A program made the translations under genes and the position numbers. Shown in pieces: positions 1 through 4,644 of a DNA stretch of 9,817 bases; position 1 is the first letter of the stretch; every line of letters starts with the position of its first letter. A model generated the notes under the pieces. The model did no database searches and was not told the DNA's origin. It worked only from the letters and a program-made list of their open reading frames with translations. This stretch comes from Clostridia bacterium (GTDB lineage Bacteria; Bacillota; Clostridia; Oscillospirales; CAG-272), in the NCBI GenBank assembly GCA_017395885.1, contig JAFQNM010000205.1:1-9817 (forward strand), written 5' to 3'.

Positions 1-1290
1 AAGAATAAAAATAACAAAAGCAACTCCAAGGCTCAGTACGACGCCAAAAAGAAAAATAACAGCGCCGGCGCCACTAAAAAGTCCTCCCAAAGCGATGCCA
101 AAAGCATATCCGACGCTCCCGCTGACGAGGAGCTCATTCAGGGCAGTGCAGAGGCTGATGCACCTGATGAGTGCAATGCCCAAAAGCCTGCAGCCGGGGA
201 AAACCCATCTTTCGAAAAAGAGGAGGTCTCCTCTGATACCGATGAGGAAAGCTCCCCTGTACCTGAGCCTCCCTTTCCACCTGCCCCTCAGGTGGATATT
301 CCCTTTGACCCCGATTTCTCCGGGGAGGACTTTCTGGCATCGGTCAAAGACCTGAAAGCAGAGGACATTCAAATGCCCGAGGAAAACAACGGTAAAACGA
401 AATCAAAGAAAAAGCTCTCCCCTCTTGAAAATGCAATTCAGCTCACCCTTATCTTCACCTGTGCCGCTGTTGCCGTTTTCTGCCTATTTCTCCTTGGCAA
501 AAACATCTGGGGAAAGATCAAGGGTGAGGAGATATACACAAGCACCCAATCTCAGTTCAACGGCTTCACCCTTGACGACGTTGATGCCTCAAGCTCAAGA
601 GGGCTGCCCTATACCTATTCCGACGTTCCCCTTCTAACGATTTTCGAACGCATCGAGGCCGGAAAAAGCGCCGTTCAGGAAAACAACGGCTCTCAGTACT
701 CTGAGCAGCTCTCACAGATGAAGGCAAGCCTCTCTGCTCTGAAATCCAAATATCCCGATATATACGGCTGGATATACGTTCCCGATACCAACATCAATCA
801 CCCCATCGTCCGCTGTGACGACAACAACTATTATCTGACCCACACCCACACGGGAGACTATCTGCCCGTTGGTGCTATCTTTGCAGACCTTACCACGCTG
901 GATAAGGTGACAGATAACTACAACACCGTTATCTACGGCCACAACGTTATTGCACAGGGCTACAGCTCTATGTTCCACGACGTTGAAAAATTTCTGGACG
1001 AGGAATTCTTCAAAAGCCAAAGCATCTACATCTACACTCTGGACGGCGCATACATCTTCAAGCCTGTTGCCATTTACGATACGGTTGCAGACGATTTCTA
1101 TTTCAAAACCGTTTTCACAAACGAGAGCGAGTTCCTCTCCTTTGCCAAGGACAAGATCTCTAACTCCAACATCTATACGGGAGCAGCGCTCTCCCCCGGA
1201 GACAAGATGCTGACCCTATCCACCTGCACAAACGGTGCCCAGGACGGACGCTATGCCCTCCACGCCGTTCTCATTGAGGTGATCGAATAA
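1..1290 (+). CDS. Class B sortase, 5'-truncated by the window edge
   Basis: Membrane-anchored cysteine transpeptidase that cuts a sorting signal in secreted proteins and attaches them to the cell wall or into pili. The frame is open from base 1, so the start lies upstream; the GTG at 292 is internal and should not be taken as the start. The visible 429 residues comprise about 145 hydrophilic residues (first Lys/Asn/Ser-rich, then Glu/Asp/Pro-rich, then a Lys cluster), one membrane helix at about 436-498, a linker, and the sortase barrel. Catalytic residues are visible: His in IYGHN (codon 940), Cys in TLSTCTNG (codon 1225) and Arg in DGRYALH (codon 1249). TLSTC, the YGHN context and the region between them fit class B rather than class A or C. 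Topology would be N-in, so the long tail is cytoplasmic, unusually long for SrtB. No sortase substrate is in the window. The stop overlaps the rlmA ATG by one base. Confidence 0.92.
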   Translation, partial: KNKNNKSNSKAQYDAKKKNNSAGATKKSSQSDAKSISDAPADEELIQGSAEADAPDECNAQKPAAGENPSFEKEEVSSDTDEESSPVPEPPFPPAPQVDIPFDPDFSGEDFLASVKDLKAEDIQMPEENNGKTKSKKKLSPLENAIQLTLIFTCAAVAVFCLFLLGKNIWGKIKGEEIYTSTQSQFNGFTLDDVDASSSRGLPYTYSDVPLLTIFERIEAGKSAVQENNGSQYSEQLSQMKASLSALKSKYPDIYGWIYVPDTNINHPIVRCDDNNYYLTHTHTGDYLPVGAIFADLTTLDKVTDNYNTVIYGHNVIAQGYSSMFHDVEKFLDEEFFKSQSIYIYTLDGAYIFKPVAIYDTVADDFYFKTVFTNESEFLSFAKDKISNSNIYTGAALSPGDKMLTLSTCTNGAQDGRYALHAVLIEVIE

Positions 1291-2144
1291 TGAATATTTC
1301 GAACATTCTTATCTGCCCCCTCTGCCGCGCTCCCCTGCTGGCAGAGGGCCGCAGCTTTTATTGCACCGGTGAGAGGCGCCACTGCTACGACATTGCAAAG
1401 GAAGGCTACGTTAATCTTCTGCCGCCCGGCAAAAGATCAAATGCAAAAACCGGCGATGACCGTGAAATGCTGAAAAGCCGCCGCACCTTTCTCTCCGGCG
1501 GATACTACGACCCCATATCTAAAAGGGCGGCCGAAACTGCAGAGGAGGCCCTCTCTCCCACCGCATCCTTTATCTTTGCGGATGCAGGCTGCGGAGACGG
1601 ATACCACGCTCTGAACATTGAAAAGCATTTCAAAGCCCGGGGCATCAGCACCCTCGGCATCGGCCTTGAGGCCTCAAAGAGCGGTGCCGCTATGGCGGCA
1701 AAGCTTGCAAAAGCAGGCGGCAGCTCATCCTTTTTTGCTGCGGCCAACATTTTCGATATCCCCCTTGCAGACGGCTCTGTTGACTGCGTTTTCAGTATGT
1801 TTGCCCCCGTTCCCGACTCTGAGGCCTACAGGATACTTTCTGACGACGGCGTGCTCATTGTCTGCTCCTCAGGCAGCTATCACCTTTGGGAAATGAGAAA
1901 GGTGCTATACGGCGAGCCAAGGCTCTCCCCTCCCCTTAACAGAACGCCCGACGGATTCGCTCCCGTTTCTCACAGCTCCCTTTCCTACGAATTCACCCTG
2001 GACACACAAGATCTGATCGCCGCTCTCTTTACAATGACTCCCTTCTACTGGAGATGCCCGAGAGAGGGCCGTGAGCGTCTTCTCTCGCTGGAGAAGCTCA
2101 CTCTCAGAAGCGAAACGGAATACACGGTTTACAAAAAAATATAA
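1290..2144 (+). CDS. rlmA: 23S rRNA (guanine-N1) methyltransferase, RlmA family
   Basis: SAM-dependent methyltransferase that modifies a guanine in 23S rRNA helix 35 (G745 in the RlmA-I group, G748 in the RlmA-II group; the sequence alone does not settle which). An N-terminal zinc finger is visible: C9 and C12 (CPLC), C25, and H31 or C32. It is followed by the family signature AKEGYVNLLPPGKRS (36-50) and the GDDREMLKSRRTFL segment (55-68). SAM motif I is ADAGCGDGY (97-105). The C-terminal MTPFYW is also typical. At 284 residues it is of normal family length. The C25-to-H31 gap is two residues longer than in the E. coli protein. Start ATG at 1290 is supported by GAGGTG at 1276-1281, inside the end of the sortase gene, so the two genes are probably translationally coupled. 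Most likely co-transcribed with the sortase; a hairpin terminator follows at 2163. Confidence 0.93.
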   Translation: MNISNILICPLCRAPLLAEGRSFYCTGERRHCYDIAKEGYVNLLPPGKRSNAKTGDDREMLKSRRTFLSGGYYDPISKRAAETAEEALSPTASFIFADAGCGDGYHALNIEKHFKARGISTLGIGLEASKSGAAMAAKLAKAGGSSSFFAAANIFDIPLADGSVDCVFSMFAPVPDSEAYRILSDDGVLIVCSSGSYHLWEMRKVLYGEPRLSPPLNRTPDGFAPVSHSSLSYEFTLDTQDLIAALFTMTPFYWRCPREGRERLLSLEKLTLRSETEYTVYKKI

Positions 2145-2296
2145 AAGGCTGTCGAAAAGCTTGAAATCCCCTGAAAATCAGGGGATTTCTTTAATATGAC
2201 TTTAACTGTTTGCTGATTTTGTTTTTTCAGTTAAATCCACAGTTTGGCTGTCTTTGTTTTGGCACTTCTGCGGTCTTCGCCTTTTCCGAAAGCCTT
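2145..2296. repeat. Imperfect inverted-repeat pair, possible MITE or IS remnant
   Basis: AAGGCTGTCGAAAAG at 2145-2159 is matched in inverted orientation by CTTTTCCGAAAGCCTT at 2281-2296, with one substitution and one inserted base. About 120 non-coding bases lie between them, including the rlmA terminator hairpin and a second inverted repeat, TTTAACTG (2201-2208) with CAGTTAAA (2228-2235). No transposase is visible and no convincing target-site duplication flanks the pair. It could be a degenerate mobile-element footprint or chance similarity in a short AT-rich intergenic region. Confidence 0.3.
2163..2195 (+). terminator. Intrinsic terminator after rlmA
   Basis: A perfect 12-bp stem pairs 2163-2174 (GAAATCCCCTGA) with 2178-2189, closing a three-base AAA loop. 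It is followed by only a short T run (TTTAAT). It lies 18 bases after the rlmA stop codon. The stem is strong and the tail weak, so termination may be partial. Confidence 0.75.
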
Positions 2297-2332
2297 AGTT
2301 CATCTCACAGGGATTTATCGTAAGATCGTGCA

Positions 2333-2367
2333 AAAAACAAGGGATCGATAATTAGCATCGATCCCTT
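2333..2367 (-). terminator. Intrinsic terminator of secG, probably bidirectional
   Basis: A perfect 11-bp stem pairs AAGGGATCGAT (2339-2349) with 2357-2367 across a 7-base loop. On the minus strand it is followed by GTTTTTTG, a good U-tract, 9 bases after the secG stop. On the plus strand it is followed by TAGTTTTTATT, so it can also stop read-through from rlmA. Confidence 0.88.
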
Positions 2368-2376
2368 TAGTTTTTA

Positions 2377-2925
2377 TTACTCGTTTACAATTGCATCAGA
2401 GGAAGCATCTGTAACAGCTTCTGTGTTCTCACCTGCACCTGCATCTGTTGTTGCGCCGGTGTTCTCACCTGCGCCCGCATCTGTTGTTGCATCGGTATCC
2501 TCACCCTCGCCTGCATCTGTATCCTCAGCTGTACCGTCTACATGATCCTCGGGAGCATGGTCAGCAACGCCGTCTCCGTCGTGGTCGTGAGGATCAGCTG
2601 TAGGCATTTCCTCTTCCTCGTCGCCGCCGAAGAGAACGCCCCAAAGGTCAGAGAAGCTGTTGATCTCGCCCTGAGCTGCTGTTGCAGGCTGCATTACGTA
2701 TACTGTGCAAACGAGAAGAACAAACACGATTGCTACTACTGTTGTGAGTATAGAAAGCTTTTTGTTGATGCTCTGAGCCTTGGACTTTCCGAAAAAGGTC
2801 TCTGCACCGCCGGCGATTGCACCGGAAAGATTATGAGCCTTACCCTGCTGCATAAGAACAGCAACGATAAGAAATACGGCAAACACAAGAAGGATAATGC
2901 CGATAACGAGCATTGCGATTTCCAT
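2377..2925 (-). CDS. secG: Protein translocase subunit SecG with acidic C-terminal tail
   Basis: Small accessory subunit of the SecYEG channel that assists SecA-driven export. Two membrane helices at about residues 3-23 and 58-78 flank the conserved cytoplasmic loop, with MQQGKAHNLSGAIAGGAETF (25-44) and the FFGKSKAQ stretch (44-51). That loop and topology identify SecG. The start ATG at 2925 is preferred over the longer frame from 2967 because AAGGAG lies 9 bases upstream and MEIAMLVIG begins directly at the first helix, as usual for SecG. The product is 182 residues, far longer than the family norm of about 75-110. The extra 100 residues are acidic: DEEEE (102-106), a DHDGDGVADH motif resembling EF-hand or thrombospondin type 3 calcium loops, and a 12-residue repeat (142-177). 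With the usual N-out/C-out topology the tail would be outside the cell. It has its own promoter and terminator, so it is monocistronic. Confidence 0.93.
   Translation of the reverse strand: MEIAMLVIGIILLVFAVFLIVAVLMQQGKAHNLSGAIAGGAETFFGKSKAQSINKKLSILTTVVAIVFVLLVCTVYVMQPATAAQGEINSFSDLWGVLFGGDEEEEMPTADPHDHDGDGVADHAPEDHVDGTAEDTDAGEGEDTDATTDAGAGENTGATTDAGAGENTEAVTDASSDAIVNE
2395..2502 (-). repeat. 36-bp in-frame tandem repeat in the secG tail
   Basis: Three copies encode EDTDATTDAGAG, ENTGATTDAGAG and ENTEAVTDASSD (SecG residues 142-177). A shortened copy, EDTDAGEG, comes just before. The first two full copies are nearly identical and the last is degenerate. A 36-bp unit keeps the frame, so copy-number change would alter tail length without disrupting the gene. 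Confidence 0.85.
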
Positions 2926-2934
2926 TTGAAAATT

Positions 2935-2940
2935 CTCCTT
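2935..2940 (-). promoter_or_regulatory. Ribosome binding site deciding the secG start
   Basis: AAGGAG on the minus strand, 9 bases before the ATG at 2925. The alternative upstream start at 2967 has no comparable site. Confidence 0.8.
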
Positions 2941-2993
2941 TATATTGAATCTACATTTAACGTTCATAATCCGTTTTACACGGACGCTTAGTT

Positions 2994-3022
2994 ATTGTAT
3001 CACAACAAAGAAAAAAATGCAA
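2994..3022 (-). promoter_or_regulatory. Sigma-A promoter of secG
   Basis: On the minus strand, TTGCAT (3017-3022) and TACAAT (2994-2999) are separated by exactly 17 bases, a T-rich spacer, with an A/T-rich stretch upstream of the -35. Predicted transcription start is near 2987, leaving a leader of about 60 bases. The leader contains a small 5-bp hairpin, TCCGT with ACGGA, around 2970-2984. Confidence 0.72.
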
Positions 3023-3040
3023 TAGTAAATTTGTTTTTTT

Positions 3041-3083
3041 ATAAAAAAGTGTCAAAATCCTCCTGTCGGAGCAGCTTTTTTAT
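3041..3083 (-). terminator. Probable weak intrinsic terminator after the Re-citrate synthase-like gene
   Basis: ATAAAAAAG (3041-3049) is complementary to CTTTTTTAT (3075-3083), and between them CTCC (3060-3063) pairs with GGAG (3068-3071) around a 4-base loop. On the minus strand the T-runs follow the inner hairpin. The element includes the stop codon at 3080-3082. The GC-rich stem is only 4 bp, so strength is uncertain; the A and T tracts would work similarly on either strand. Confidence 0.42.
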
Positions 3084-4519
3084 TGGAAATACTCAGAAAG
3101 TCGGGGTACGGCAGCACAAACTATGGCACAAAGCTCGCCCTCACTGAGTGACGTGCATCTTCCATCCTCATATTCACGGTCTACAAGAGCCTTTATCGCC
3201 GCAATCTCCTCGCTCCTCTTCTGAAGCTTTTCGCTGCAGCCCTTCTCCTGAAGGTGGGTGTTCACCCAATAGGCAACTCCTGCAAGGCCGGAGTGTGCAT
3301 CTACAGCAACGGATGCAGGTCTGCCGAGAATAGCCTCTGTGTTGAAGATATTATATATCTCGGGGTCCTTCAAAAGTCCGTCTGCATGGATGCCTGCTCT
3401 CGTTACGTTAAAATCACGGCCCACAAACGGAGTTCTGGGAGGAATAACGTAGCCCATCTCATTTTCAAAATATTTTGCTATCTCCGTGATAACGGAAAGA
3501 TCCATTCCGTCTCTCGTTCCCTTGAGCGATGCATACTCCATGCACATTGCCTCAAGAGGACAGTTGCCCGTTCTCTCTCCGATTCCGAGGAGAGAGCAGT
3601 TAACGCCGGATGCACCGTAGAGCCATGCAGTTGATGCATTGGTCACTACCTTATAGAAGTCGTTATGTCCGTGCCATTCAAGCATTGAGGAATCTATTCC
3701 CGCATAGTGGTTGAGACCGTAAATGATTCCGGGAACGCTTCTGGGAAGAGCTGCTCCCTGATAAGTAACTCCGTAGCCCATAGTATCGCAGGCACGGATC
3801 TTTACGGGAATGCCGTACTCCACGCCAAGCTCACGCAGCGCCTCTGCAAAGGGAAGCACAAAGCCGTAGAAATCTGCTCTTGTTATATCCTCAAAATGGC
3901 AACGGGGACGGATGCCCATTTCAAGCACCTCGCGAATAACGCCAAGATACTTCTCCATTGCACCCTTTCTGGTGAGGCCCATTTTATTATATATATGGTA
4001 GTCTGAGCAGGAAACAAGCACGCCCGTTTCCTTGATGCCAAGGCTCTTTACAAGCTTGAAGTCCTCCGTTGAGGCACGGATCCAGCTCGTTATCTCGGGA
4101 AACTCATAGCCCAGATCCATACAGCGGCGTACCGCCTCACGGTCCTTCTCCGAATAAACGAAAAACTCACTCTGGCGGATAAGTCCGTTCTCGCCGCCAA
4201 GCCTGTGCATGAGCTTATAAAGATCAACTATCTGCTGAACGGTAAAGGGGGCACCGGCCTGCTGTCCGTCACGGAAGGTGGTATCCGTTATCCAGATCTC
4301 CTTAGGCATATTGATAGGAACGTGACGGTGGTTGAAGGATACTCTCGGCACCTCATCATAGCTGTATAGCTGACGGTAAAGATAAGGCGTTTCTCTCTCT
4401 TGGAGAGAATAGTGGTATACAGACTGTTCTATAAGATTGGTGGTATCGGAAAACTCAACTCTTCCGTCTCTCTCACCGTTTATATCATTAAACTGAGTAA
4501 ATCTGCTGTTTTCGGCCAT
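3080..4519 (-). CDS. Re-citrate synthase-like DRE-TIM metallolyase (homocitrate/isopropylmalate synthase superfamily)
   Basis: Condenses acetyl-CoA with a 2-oxoacid; the most likely reaction is oxaloacetate to citrate with Re-face stereochemistry, as in the Clostridium kluyveri enzyme. Visible motifs: DTTFRDGQQ (79-87, metal and substrate loop), HFEDITRADFYGF (208-220), HGHNDF (283-288, metal-binding HxH), LLGIGERTGN (310-319) and NVTRAGIHADG (371-381). The long N-terminal region before the barrel (about 75 residues), the VPINMPKEIWITDTTFRD entry and the FEDITRADF segment are what I remember of the Re-citrate synthase branch, as opposed to LeuA. No regulatory LeuA C-terminal domain follows. 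Start ATG at 4519 (479 residues) is set by AAGGAGG 5 bases upstream; the longer frame from a TTG at 4579 starts inside the promoter -35. No leu or lys biosynthetic genes are adjacent, which argues mildly against LeuA or homocitrate synthase. The substrate is inferred, not proven. Confidence 0.8.
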   Translation of the reverse strand: MAENSRFTQFNDINGERDGRVEFSDTTNLIEQSVYHYSLQERETPYLYRQLYSYDEVPRVSFNHRHVPINMPKEIWITDTTFRDGQQAGAPFTVQQIVDLYKLMHRLGGENGLIRQSEFFVYSEKDREAVRRCMDLGYEFPEITSWIRASTEDFKLVKSLGIKETGVLVSCSDYHIYNKMGLTRKGAMEKYLGVIREVLEMGIRPRCHFEDITRADFYGFVLPFAEALRELGVEYGIPVKIRACDTMGYGVTYQGAALPRSVPGIIYGLNHYAGIDSSMLEWHGHNDFYKVVTNASTAWLYGASGVNCSLLGIGERTGNCPLEAMCMEYASLKGTRDGMDLSVITEIAKYFENEMGYVIPPRTPFVGRDFNVTRAGIHADGLLKDPEIYNIFNTEAILGRPASVAVDAHSGLAGVAYWVNTHLQEKGCSEKLQKRSEEIAAIKALVDREYEDGRCTSLSEGELCAIVCAAVPRLSEYFQ

Positions 4520-4524
4520 GACTG

Positions 4525-4532
4525 CCTCCTTT
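4525..4532 (-). promoter_or_regulatory. Strong ribosome binding site deciding the Re-citrate synthase-like start
   Basis: AAAGGAGG on the minus strand, 5 bases before the ATG at 4519, a near-perfect match to the 16S rRNA tail. It settles the start against the TTG at 4579. Confidence 0.88.
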
Positions 4533-4550
4533 TTTAACTCGCTATCTGAA

Positions 4551-4579
4551 ATTATAGCCCACAATTTGCATACTGTCAA
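4551..4579 (-). promoter_or_regulatory. Perfect-consensus sigma-A promoter
   Basis: On the minus strand, TTGACA (4574-4579) and TATAAT (4551-4556) are both exact consensus hexamers with a 17-base spacer. Predicted start is near 4544, giving a leader of about 25 bases that holds only the ribosome binding site. No operator or riboswitch is visible, so expression is likely high and constitutive unless a repressor binds the region. Confidence 0.9.
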
Positions 4580-4591
4580 TAGTAAAAATGC

Positions 4592-4618
4592 AAAAACCGC
4601 CTCAAAACGGCGGTTTTT
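4592..4618 (-). terminator. Strong bidirectional terminator after dxs
   Basis: A perfect 10-bp stem, AAAAACCGCC (4592-4601) with GGCGGTTTTT (4609-4618), closes a 7-base loop. On the minus strand it ends the pncC-dxs operon about 26 bases past the dxs stop, with TTTTTGCATTTTT as tail. It also sits 12 bases upstream of the -35 of the next gene, insulating that promoter. Confidence 0.9.
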
Positions 4619-4644
4619 ATATGCTTTTAAGAAATTATTTCGTT

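Noticed and set aside
95..355. Short plus-strand frame in the sortase N-terminal region
   Set aside because: It is a shifted frame of the low-complexity sortase tail, Pro/Ser/Leu-rich, with no ribosome binding site or recognisable domain.
292..1290. GTG at 292 as the sortase start
   Set aside because: The frame is open back to base 1 with protein-like composition, and there is no ribosome binding site before the GTG. It is an internal valine codon.
2201..2235. TTTAACTG/CAGTTAAA hairpin as a second terminator
   Set aside because: The stem is 8 bp, mostly A/T pairs, with a 19-base loop and no T-tract after it on the plus strand. It is too weak to call.
2395..2502. 36-bp repeats resembling a CRISPR array by unit length
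   Set aside because: The units are directly adjacent with no spacers, diverge in sequence, and lie in frame inside secG. They encode a protein repeat.
2542..2991. 149-codon plus-strand open frame antisense to secG
   Set aside because: Its product is Cys-rich and has no recognisable domain. It mirrors the secG codons and runs across the secG start and promoter. It is a shadow frame.
3080..4519. LeuA (2-isopropylmalate synthase) as the firm assignment
   Set aside because: The C-terminal allosteric domain is not recognisable, the N-terminal extension and barrel segments fit the Re-citrate synthase branch better, and no leu genes are adjacent. LeuA-like activity is not formally excluded.
4520..4579. 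Longer start (TTG at 4579) for the Re-citrate synthase-like gene
   Set aside because: It would place the start codon within the -35 hexamer of a perfect promoter, upstream of the transcription start, while the ATG at 4519 has an excellent ribosome binding site.
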